A stretch of DNA of 64,000 nucleotides from Meiothermus sp. CFH 77666 (GTDB lineage: Bacteria > Deinococcota > Deinococci > Deinococcales > Thermaceae): assembly GCF_017497985.1 (NCBI RefSeq), contig NZ_JAGDFV010000013.1, positions 26,940 through 90,939 on the forward strand. Direction: 5' to 3'. The notes below the pieces were generated by a model. The model ran no database searches. It worked only from the letters and a program-made list of their open reading frames with translations, and was not told the DNA's origin. Below are positions 39,680 to 47,224 of this stretch, piece after piece. Position 1 is the first letter of the stretch. Each line of letters starts with the position of its first letter. Made by a program: the position numbers and the translations under genes.

Positions 39680-40633
39680 ATGATGCTTTCCTTTCTGGTA
39701 AAACGCTCCCTCGACCTCCTGTTTGTGTTGTTTGGGGTCTCGGTGCTGGTCTTCCTGATGATTCGGCTCATCCCCGGCGATGCCGTCCAGATCATGCTTG
39801 GGGCCAACACCGAGATCACCCCTGAAGGGCTGGCCGCCTTGCGCGAAAAGCTAGGGTTGAACAAGCCCATCTTTGTGCAGTACTGGGACTGGCTCAGTGC
39901 CGCCCTGCGCGGCGACCTGGGGCAAAGCATCTGGACAGGCAGGCCCATCAGCGAAGAAATCTTGCAGCGCTTGCCCATCACCCTGGAACTGACCATCCTC
40001 TCCCTCATCATAGCCATCGGACTGGCCATTCCGGTCGGAGTACTCACGGCGTACTGGCGGAACTCGAGCGCCGAGTACCTGATCCGGCTCTTTTCCATCA
40101 CCGGCGTGACCCTGCCCTCCTTCTGGCTGGGCACCCTGCTCATCTTTCTGGTGTTCAAGCTGGCCCCAGGCTGGCAGAGCCTGGGCTATGTGCCCTTCAG
40201 CCAGGACCCCTGGGGCCATGTTTCCAGGCTGGTATTGCCGGTCATCACCCTTTCCCTGCCCATGCTGGCCGGACTGAGCCGGGTACTACGCTCTTCACTC
40301 CTGGATGTGCTGAACCAGGACTACATCCGCACCGCCCGCTCTAAGGGGCTCTCCGAGCGGGTAGTGCTCTACAAGCACGCCCTTCGCAACGCCATGATTC
40401 CCCTGGTTACAGTTATTGGGATTCAGGTGGGCTACCTGTTCGGGGGCGCCATCGTGGTGGAGCAGGTGTTTGCCATCCCTGGGATGGGTCGTCTGATTTT
40501 AGGGGCCATCAACGAACGCAACTACCCCCTGATCCAGGGGGCCATTCTGCTGGTCACCACGGCTTTTGTGCTGATTAACTTGCTGGTAGACCTGATTTAC
40601 GCCAAGCTCGACCCACGGGTGGAGTACGCATGA
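39680..40633 (+). CDS. ABC transporter permease, DppB type
   Basis: The 317-residue inner-membrane permease has about six TM helices, the DppB-type start VKRSLDLLFVLFGVSVLVFL, and the EAA coupling loop DYIRTARSKGLSERVVLYKH that contacts the ATPase. The stop overlaps the following permease start by 4 bases (ATGA). No ATPase gene is present in the cluster. Confidence 0.92.
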   Translation: MMLSFLVKRSLDLLFVLFGVSVLVFLMIRLIPGDAVQIMLGANTEITPEGLAALREKLGLNKPIFVQYWDWLSAALRGDLGQSIWTGRPISEEILQRLPITLELTILSLIIAIGLAIPVGVLTAYWRNSSAEYLIRLFSITGVTLPSFWLGTLLIFLVFKLAPGWQSLGYVPFSQDPWGHVSRLVLPVITLSLPMLAGLSRVLRSSLLDVLNQDYIRTARSKGLSERVVLYKHALRNAMIPLVTVIGIQVGYLFGGAIVVEQVFAIPGMGRLILGAINERNYPLIQGAILLVTTAFVLINLLVDLIYAKLDPRVEYA

Positions 40634-41475
40634 GCCTCACCTGGCAGAAAACCTTCTGGCCCCTCCTGCGCAACCCGCTGGGTTTGTTGGGACTCCTGCT
40701 GACCTTGCTGGTGGTACTTTGCGCTCTTTTCGCCCCTTTCCTGGCGCCCTACAGCCCTGTTGAACAAGACATTCTGGCCCGCCTTTCCGGGCCCACCAGC
40801 GCCCACTGGCTCGGCACCGACCAGTTTGGGCGCGACCTTTTGTCGCGCATCCTGTTTGGCTTTCGCAACTCCTTGATGGTGGCCTTCAGTTCGGTATTCA
40901 TTGCGGTGCTGGCGGGCACCTTGTTGGGGGTCTCAGCAGCCTATGTGGGCGGCTGGTACGACCGCGTGGTCATGCGCCTCATGGATGTGCTCCTGGCCTT
41001 CCCGATCATCCTGCTGGCCATTGGCATCATCGCCATGTTGGGGCCCAGCCAGTGGAATGCGGCTTTGGCAATTGGCATCGTCTATATCCCTACCTTTGCT
41101 CGTCTGACCCGAGGCCCGGCCCTGGTGGTTCGCAACACCGATTATGTGCAGGCAGCAGTGGCCATAGGGGCGGGCAACCGCCGCATCATACTGCGGCATA
41201 TTTTGCCTAATCTGGCCTCGGTAATTCTGGTGCAAACCACCCTGGCCCTCTCCACCGCCATTCTGGTGGAGTCCTCGCTGGCTTTTTTAGGGCTGGGAAC
41301 CCAACCCCCCAACCCATCGCTGGGCCAGATGCTATCTGAGGGCCGTGCCTACCTGACCCTCTCCCCCTGGACCTCGGTATTCTCTGGGCTGGCCATTCTG
41401 GTAGCTTCGCTCGGATTCAATTTGCTAGGAGACACCCTGCGCGATACCCTCGACCCTCGGCTTCGGGGACATTGA
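40630..41475 (+). CDS. ABC transporter permease, DppC type
   Basis: The 281-residue partner permease has the short cytoplasmic N-terminus and TM1 of DppC proteins, the HWLGTDQFGRDLLSRIL stretch that marks this family, and the EAA-like loop DYVQAAVAIGAGNRRIILRH. It forms the heterodimeric channel with the preceding gene product. It is the last gene of this set; the ATPases must be encoded elsewhere. Confidence 0.92.
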   Translation: MSLTWQKTFWPLLRNPLGLLGLLLTLLVVLCALFAPFLAPYSPVEQDILARLSGPTSAHWLGTDQFGRDLLSRILFGFRNSLMVAFSSVFIAVLAGTLLGVSAAYVGGWYDRVVMRLMDVLLAFPIILLAIGIIAMLGPSQWNAALAIGIVYIPTFARLTRGPALVVRNTDYVQAAVAIGAGNRRIILRHILPNLASVILVQTTLALSTAILVESSLAFLGLGTQPPNPSLGQMLSEGRAYLTLSPWTSVFSGLAILVASLGFNLLGDTLRDTLDPRLRGH

Positions 41476-41926
41476 ACCCGGCGTCATACTGAATCTACTC
41501 TCCTTCTCCTCCGGTGAGAAAACGCCGCTGTACCCTGCTCCCCCAACCCTTGATGCGATCCTTTGTCTATGGCTGAACACTTTGCCTGTCATGGGTACGG
41601 TCGAACAGGGAACCGGGGCCAGGGGTTAGGGAACAGGCCCCTAAAACCGCAACCCGCCTCCTTCCTCCTAACCCAGCTTGTGAGCAGCTCGCAAGCTGGG
41701 AATTTGACTGAATTGGATTCGGGCAACAACGGCACCCTTATCCAAATCTGCCCAGAAGTGACCCAAAAGCGATATACAAGTCCCTCGGACGCGTCCCCTG
41801 GCGCGGCAAGTGAGGGGCGCGTTTAGCGCCGCTCACGCGCAAAGTTGGTATTAGTTGGGCCTGGAGTGCCGCTGGATGAGAGCTTCATTTTGCGTTTCAA
41901 CGCTGGCTATCTACGCAAATTTGGCA
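41476..41926. other. Intergenic region with a 29-bp palindrome
   Basis: No gene is supported. At 41672-41700 a 14-bp arm CCCAGCTTGTGAGC and its complement GCTCGCAAGCTGGG flank a single A, with one G-T mismatch. The rest carries purine-rich repeat-like sequence (GGGAACCGGGGCCAGGGG near 41608). The palindrome could end transcription in either direction or be a protein site; there is no T-run. Confidence 0.45.
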
Positions 41927-42652
41927 TCACTGATTGCTACGCAGCTCCGCCACAAAATCGTAGCGGTCGCCCCGGTAGTGGCTGCGAGTAAACTCGAGCA
42001 CCCTGCCATCGGCCAGGTAGCTCAGCCGCTCGATGTAGAGCACCGGTTCATCGGCCCGGATGCCCAGGAGTTCAGCCTCATGGCGGCTGGCGGCCACCGC
42101 CCGCAGCCGTTGCAAAGCCCTTGCCGGGCGCAACCCTTTGCTTTCCAGATAAGCATACAGCGATTCTCGAACCTCTTCTGGATTGGGCAGCAGATGTGCG
42201 GGCAGGGCAGCTCGCTCAACGGCCATGGGTTCGCCCTGGACACTGCGGACACGCTCGAGCCGGGCCACTTTCTCCCCCGGCGAAAGCGAGAGCGCCAGCA
42301 CTTCTTCAGGGGAAGCCGTAAACAACCCCCGCTTGAGCCAGCGCACGCTGGGCTCCAGCCCCCGGGCCCGCATGTCCTCGCTGAAACCGGTGAGGGTAGA
42401 GAGGGGCTGCTCGAGGCGGGGGGCTACGTAGGTGCCCGATCCCTGCCGGCGCTGCACCAGACCCTGGGCCTCGAGGCGCTCCAGCGCTTTGCGAAGGGTG
42501 AGCCTCGAGACCCCAAACCGATTGGCCAGTTCTCGTTCTGGGGGCATGGCCTCCCCGGCTTTCCAGGTATCAGCGGCCAGCGCCTCCCGCAAGACAGCCT
42601 CGAGTTGCAGATATAGCGGTGTGGCCGAATGAATATCAAGTTTAGCGTGCAT
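41927..42652 (-). CDS. GntR/HutC family transcriptional regulator
   Basis: The 241-residue repressor has an N-terminal GntR wHTH (PLYLQLEAVLREALA...PPERELANRFGVSRLTLRKA, residues 11-60; QGLVQRRQGSGTYV wing) and a C-terminal UTRA effector domain of the HutC group (about 80-235). It is divergent from the second peptide-binding protein and probably controls it from the shared promoter region. Minus-strand TATAAT (plus 42665-42670) lies 12 bases from the ATG. The ligand is unknown, perhaps a sugar-, peptide- or amino-acid-derived effector. Confidence 0.9.
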   Translation of the reverse strand: MHAKLDIHSATPLYLQLEAVLREALAADTWKAGEAMPPERELANRFGVSRLTLRKALERLEAQGLVQRRQGSGTYVAPRLEQPLSTLTGFSEDMRARGLEPSVRWLKRGLFTASPEEVLALSLSPGEKVARLERVRSVQGEPMAVERAALPAHLLPNPEEVRESLYAYLESKGLRPARALQRLRAVAASRHEAELLGIRADEPVLYIERLSYLADGRVLEFTRSHYRGDRYDFVAELRSNQ

Positions 42653-42664
42653 AGGTTATCCTAC

Positions 42665-42703
42665 ATTATACCACTTGCATACCAATCTTGCTTAGCGTAT
42701 ACT
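42665..42703. promoter_or_regulatory. Divergent promoter and ATACCA boxes, GntR and peptide transporter
   Basis: Plus strand: -35 TTGCAT (42675-42680), 17 bases, -10 TATACT (42698-42703). Minus strand: -10 TATAAT at 42665-42670. Direct repeats ATACCA at 42668-42673 and 42679-42684 are 11 bases apart and cover the -35, and GTATAC at 42697-42702 overlaps the plus -10. These are good candidates for the GntR operator. Confidence 0.6.
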
Positions 42704-42758
42704 CCCCTTGAACCAAAGCAACGTTCCCCTCGGGTTCGAGAACTATACGGAGGAGACC

Positions 42759-44495
42759 ATGAAAAAGCTCTTGTGGCTCATAGCCGCCGGTCTTGCAGCA
42801 GGAGGTCTGGCCCTGGCGCAGCCCAAAACCATGCCTGCCTACACCAACCTGGGCGTTACCGCCGGCAAGCCGGGCGGTAGCCTGACCCTGGCTCTAGCTA
42901 GCGCCCCCCAAACCTTCTTCTACTACGGGGCCATTGACGCCGCCATTCAAAACCTGACCAATCAGATGTTCGACGGTCTGATTGAGTACAACCTGGCCAA
43001 CTACCAGATCGAGCCGGCCCTGGCGTCGCGCTGGACCATCAGCGAAAGCCGCGTCTACACCTTCGACCTCAGGCGTGACGTGCGCTGGCACGATGGCCGC
43101 CCCTTCACCGCCGATGATGTGGTGTTCACCTACACCCAGATTGTGGCCAACCCCGAGGCCAGGGGGGGCGATGCCGCCAACTTCGAGGGGGTCAGGGTCG
43201 AAAAGCTGGGCGATTTCCGGGTGCGCTTTACCCTGCCCAAACCGGCCCCGGCCTTCATCCACTACATGCGGCTGCCCATTATGCCCAAGCACAAACTGCT
43301 ACCTTTCAGCCAGGAAGGAGGCAAGCCCCGGGCTGAAATCAACACGGCCTGGCCCACCAACGTCAACCCCGAGGAAGTGGTGGGCACCGGGCCCTTCCGT
43401 CTGCGCAGCTACACCCCGGGGCAGCAGGTTACGCTGGTCAAGAACCCCAACTACTGGAAGCGCGATGCTGCAGGCAACGCCCTGCCTTACCTCGACCAGC
43501 TCCAGTACCTGATCATCACCGACTCCCAGGCCCGTGTCGCGCAGTTCCTGGCCGGCAACCTGGGCCAGATTAACATCACCGGCGCAGAGTTCCCCGACCT
43601 CAAGCGCCGCGAGACCCAGGGGGCCCCCTTCCGGGTGGTGCAGTTCAGGGCCCTATTTGGCTCACCCCCCCACATCGGCTTCAACTACAACGCCAAGAAC
43701 CCCGAGCTGGCCGCGCTGTTCAAGAACTCGGACTTCCGCCGGGCCATGCAGTTTGCGGTCAACCGCGAGCGAATCATCGAGGACGTGTACAACGGCCTGG
43801 CCGAGCGGGCCAGCTATGGGGTAGCCCCTCTCTCGGAGTGGTTTTATCCAGAAGTCCCTCGCCTGCAAGGCCGGTTCGACCTGAACGCCGCTAACGCAGC
43901 TTTGGATAAGCTTGGGCTAACCCGGGGCGCCGATGGCATCCGGCGCTTGCCCAGCGGTAGACCCCTCGAGTTCACCCTTACCTACGGCTCCAACTCCGCG
44001 GTCTTTACGGCCATCGCCACCATCCTGCAAAACGACTTCCAGCGCGTAGGCGTTAAGGTCAACCTGCAGGGCATCCTGGCGGCCAACCTGCTGGCCACCG
44101 GACGGGGCCAGGACTGGGAGGTGATTCTCCTGGGACTGGGCGACCAGCCCGACCCCGAGTTGCGCACCCCCATCTGGAAGCCGGGCGGGGCCCTTTACTA
44201 CTGGCACCAGGCCACCCAGCCCACCACCCCCGGCGGACAGCCGCAGTTCAATAACTTTTTGCCCTGGGAGCGGGAGATTTACGACCTGTGGGAACGCGCC
44301 GCCAGCACCACCAACTTCACCCAGCGCAAGGCCCTCTACGACCGCTGGCAGGCCATCGTGGCGCGTGAAGCTCAGGTCATCGTGATTGCCAAGGAGTACG
44401 CAGTGGGCGCTGTTTCTAACCGCTATGGCAACTACATCTACAGCCTGGGGGTAATCCCCGGCTTCAACCCCCTGGTTTTGATGTTCCAGCGGTAG
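42759..44495 (+). CDS. Peptide-type ABC substrate-binding protein, second set
   Basis: The 578-residue SBP family 5 protein has a signal peptide (MKKLLWLIAAGLAAGGLALA) and the family segment VRWHDGRPFTADDVVFTYTQ at about residue 108. It is longer than the first binding protein and only distantly like it. The start follows GGAGGAG. A large hairpin and about 300 bases separate it from its permeases, the usual arrangement that lets the binding protein be made in excess. Confidence 0.92.
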   Translation: MKKLLWLIAAGLAAGGLALAQPKTMPAYTNLGVTAGKPGGSLTLALASAPQTFFYYGAIDAAIQNLTNQMFDGLIEYNLANYQIEPALASRWTISESRVYTFDLRRDVRWHDGRPFTADDVVFTYTQIVANPEARGGDAANFEGVRVEKLGDFRVRFTLPKPAPAFIHYMRLPIMPKHKLLPFSQEGGKPRAEINTAWPTNVNPEEVVGTGPFRLRSYTPGQQVTLVKNPNYWKRDAAGNALPYLDQLQYLIITDSQARVAQFLAGNLGQINITGAEFPDLKRRETQGAPFRVVQFRALFGSPPHIGFNYNAKNPELAALFKNSDFRRAMQFAVNRERIIEDVYNGLAERASYGVAPLSEWFYPEVPRLQGRFDLNAANAALDKLGLTRGADGIRRLPSGRPLEFTLTYGSNSAVFTAIATILQNDFQRVGVKVNLQGILAANLLATGRGQDWEVILLGLGDQPDPELRTPIWKPGGALYYWHQATQPTTPGGQPQFNNFLPWEREIYDLWERAASTTNFTQRKALYDRWQAIVAREAQVIVIAKEYAVGAVSNRYGNYIYSLGVIPGFNPLVLMFQR

Positions 44496-44793
44496 TCGAG
44501 CCCATTCCTGACCAGCCGACTGGGCTCTGGAGGAGGTAGTTCAGGGAACCTCGAGTCTCACCACACAAAGCGACTCCCTGGACTACCTCTCACGTATCTG
44601 GCTTCAAATACTGACGCCAGACCGGATCAAAACCTAGGTGTTGCCCTGGTGGTTCACATTCAACGCTAGGTTTGATAGTGCACACTGGGCCAACGGTTCA
44701 AGCAACCATGTTAGAGCCCAAGTTCCTGACCAACCCATCCCTGGGTAATCGGATCAAGGAAAATCGGTTCGATGGTAGGAGTTGAGTTGCCGG
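44496..44793 (+). promoter_or_regulatory. Spacer with a long inverted repeat
   Basis: GAGGTAGTTCAGGGA (44533-44547) and TCCCTGGACTACCTC (44575-44589) are complementary at 14 of 15 positions around a 27-base loop. There is no T-run. In the transcript this would be a strong stem after the binding-protein gene, suited to protecting upstream mRNA or attenuating read-through to the permeases (inferred). Confidence 0.55.
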
Positions 44794-45762
44794 ATGTTTA
44801 ATTTTGTTCTGCGGCGCATCCTGGTGGCCATACCCACCCTGCTCCTCATATCGGTGCTGGTGTTTGCGGTTATCCAGCTCCAGCCCGGGGGTTTTTTGGA
44901 AAACCTGCTCGAGGATCCTCGAGTCAGCCGCGAGACCGTCGAGAACATCCGCCGACAGTATCTGCTGGATCAGCCAGTCTGGGTGCAGTACCTCCACTGG
45001 CTGGGGGGCATTATGCGCGGCGATTTCGGCTACTCGTTCCTGAATAGCCGCCCGGTCTCCGAGCTGATCTGGGAGCGCATGGGCTGGACGGTCTTTCTGG
45101 CCGCCCTGACCATTCTGGCTACCTGGGTGATTGCCATCCCGCTGGGCATCTACACCGCCCTGAACCGCTACGGGCCCTCCTCCACCGCCCTCAACTTCGT
45201 GGGCTACTTTGGGCTGGCCACCCCCGATTTTCTGGTAGCGCTGCTGCTCATCTATCTGGTGCTCGTGAGCGGGGGTACCGCCGTGGGAGGCCTGTTCAGC
45301 CCACAGTACATTGATGCCCCCTGGAGCTGGGCTAAGTTCCGGGACATGCTGGGGCATCTCTGGATTCCCCTCATCGTGATTGGGCTCGACGGCACCGCCA
45401 CCATCATGCGACAGATGCGGGCCAACCTGCTGGATGTCTTAAACCAGGACTACATCCGCACCGCCCGCGCCAAAGGGCTCGCCGAGCGGGTGGTGCTCTG
45501 GAAACATGCCGTGCGCAACGCCATCAACCCGCTCATCAGCCTGGCCGGGCTCCAGCTCCCCACCCTCATATCCAGCACCATCATCGCCTCGATTGTCCTG
45601 AGCCTGCCCACCATCGGCCCCTTTTTATACGACTCCCTGCTGAACAAGGATCAGTACGTGGTGATGGCCCTGCTGATGCTATCGGCGGTGCTCTTGATGG
45701 TGGGGAACCTGCTGGCCGACATCCTGCTGGCCTGGGTAGACCCCCGCATTCGCTACGAGTAG
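44794..45762 (+). CDS. ABC transporter permease, DppB type, second set
   Basis: The 322-residue permease starts MFNFVLRRILVAIPTLLLIS and carries the EAA loop DYIRTARAKGLAERVVLWKH. The ATG at 44794 is preferred to a TTG 12 bases upstream because it gives the family N-terminus. It has the DppB pattern of TM helices with a large periplasmic loop after TM1. It ends 9 bases before the partner permease. Confidence 0.92.
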   Translation: MFNFVLRRILVAIPTLLLISVLVFAVIQLQPGGFLENLLEDPRVSRETVENIRRQYLLDQPVWVQYLHWLGGIMRGDFGYSFLNSRPVSELIWERMGWTVFLAALTILATWVIAIPLGIYTALNRYGPSSTALNFVGYFGLATPDFLVALLLIYLVLVSGGTAVGGLFSPQYIDAPWSWAKFRDMLGHLWIPLIVIGLDGTATIMRQMRANLLDVLNQDYIRTARAKGLAERVVLWKHAVRNAINPLISLAGLQLPTLISSTIIASIVLSLPTIGPFLYDSLLNKDQYVVMALLMLSAVLLMVGNLLADILLAWVDPRIRYE

Positions 45763-45771
45763 AGGTTCGGC

Positions 45772-46854
45772 ATGGATAAACGCAACAACCCCCTCTATCT
45801 GGCCTGGCGGCGCTTCCTGCACTCCAAACCCGGCGTGATCAGCGGTGTGGTGCTGCTGGTGCTGTATGGGGTAGCGTTTTTTGCCGGATTTCTGGCCCCC
45901 TACAACCTGACCGTCCAGCACCCCGATGCCGTCTACCAGCCACCCCAGCGCATTTACTTCTTTCGGGATGGCCGTCCGGTTCGGCCCTACGTCTACCAGC
46001 TCAAGCGCGAACGCGACCCGGTAACCTTCATCAGCAGCTACCGGGAAGACCAGAGCCGCCCCACCCCCATCCGCTTTTTTATCGCCCAGGGGGAGCCCTA
46101 CCGCTTTCTGGGGCTCAAAACCAACTGGCACCTGTTTGGCGTCCCGGAGTCCGAGGGCTACTTTTTTCCGCTGGGCACCGATCAGTTTGGGCGCTGCTTG
46201 TTTTCACGCATCCTGGTTGGCTCACAGGTCTCGCTCACGGTGGGGGTGATTGGGGTGCTGATCTCCTTTGCAATTGGGATTCTGCTGGGAGGAATTTCGG
46301 GCTACTTTGGCGGCTGGGTGGACACCCTGATCCAGCGCACCACCGAGGTCTTGCTCTCCATTCCACGCCTGCCCATCCTGATGGCCCTCTCGACGGTAAT
46401 TCCGGCAAGCTGGCCGAGTACCTACGTCTATCTGGGCATTATTGGGGTGCTCTCGTTCATAGGCTGGGCGGGGCTGGCACGGGTGGTGCGGGGGCAGGTA
46501 TTGGCGCTGCGCGAGGTGGACTACGTGACGGCTGCCGTGGCCCAGGGGGCTTCCAACCTGCGCATCATCCTGCGGCACATCGTGCCCAACTTAAGTAGCT
46601 ATCTGATCGTGACCGCTACCCTGGCCCTGCCTGGCTACATCATCGGAGAATCGGCGCTCTCATTCTTAGGGCTGGGCATCAAGGAGCCCATGGCCAGCTG
46701 GGGGCTCCTCCTGAAAGACGCGCAAAACTTCCAGTCGCTTTCGCTCTACCCCTGGCTCCTGACGCCCGGTATTCTGATTTTTATCTCCGTGCTGGCCTAC
46801 AACTTTCTGGGGGATGCGCTGCGGGATGCGGCCGATGTGCGGCAAACGGACTGA
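45772..46854 (+). CDS. ABC transporter permease, DppC type with large insertion
   Basis: The 360-residue permease is about 80 residues longer than the DppC gene at 40630. The extra length is an external insertion after TM1 (about residues 45-135, from DAVYQPPQRIYFF to PESEGYFFPLG), just before the LGTDQFGRCLFSRIL family stretch. Such insertions occur in oligopeptide permeases that work with long binding proteins. The EAA-like loop is DYVTAAVAQGASNLRIILRH. No ATPase follows. Confidence 0.92.
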   Translation: MDKRNNPLYLAWRRFLHSKPGVISGVVLLVLYGVAFFAGFLAPYNLTVQHPDAVYQPPQRIYFFRDGRPVRPYVYQLKRERDPVTFISSYREDQSRPTPIRFFIAQGEPYRFLGLKTNWHLFGVPESEGYFFPLGTDQFGRCLFSRILVGSQVSLTVGVIGVLISFAIGILLGGISGYFGGWVDTLIQRTTEVLLSIPRLPILMALSTVIPASWPSTYVYLGIIGVLSFIGWAGLARVVRGQVLALREVDYVTAAVAQGASNLRIILRHIVPNLSSYLIVTATLALPGYIIGESALSFLGLGIKEPMASWGLLLKDAQNFQSLSLYPWLLTPGILIFISVLAYNFLGDALRDAADVRQTD

Positions 46855-46982
46855 GGTGCGGGGCAGCTTAGAACGCAGCGAGGCCAGGATCAGCTGAAAG
46901 AATCGAACCCTCGAGGTCATAACCGATTTCACCGTCTTAGAGTTGCCCCTGCATTCTCTCTTCACTGGAGTCCAGGGTTTAA

Positions 46983-47198
46983 TTGCGAGCATCTGCCGGA
47001 TGCGAAGCAATCCAGTTCACGCTACCCGGCCGAACGGTGGGTAAGCCTCCTCTGGATTGCTTCGTCGGCCTCCGGCCTCCTCGCAATGCATTCCGAGGCG
47101 CACGCAGTGCAACGAGGAATCTGGCTCTACAAAGGGACAGTGATTACAGTGGACTGAAGCACATCAGATTCCTCACTTCTCTTCGCTACGTTCAGAAT
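46983..47198. repeat. Two adjacent palindromic repeat elements
   Basis: Element 1: TTGCGAGC... to GCGAAGCAATCCAG (46983-47015) and its inverse CTGGATTGCTTCG... to CTCGCAA (47052-47086). Element 2: CATTCCGAGG... to GAGGAATCTG (47089-47123) and its inverse CAGATTCCTC... to AGAATG (47164-47198). Both are MITE-like or REP-like palindromes of a kind widely dispersed in bacterial genomes. They fill the space between the peptide permease and the STAND regulator. No gene is seen here. Confidence 0.7.
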
Positions 47199-47224
47199 GA
47201 CACATAAATTTACTTACCAGACCG

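Noticed and set aside
41563..41826. 87-codon frame between the peptide operon and the GntR gene
   Set aside because: It covers repeat-like sequence and the 29-bp palindrome; no ribosome site or family.
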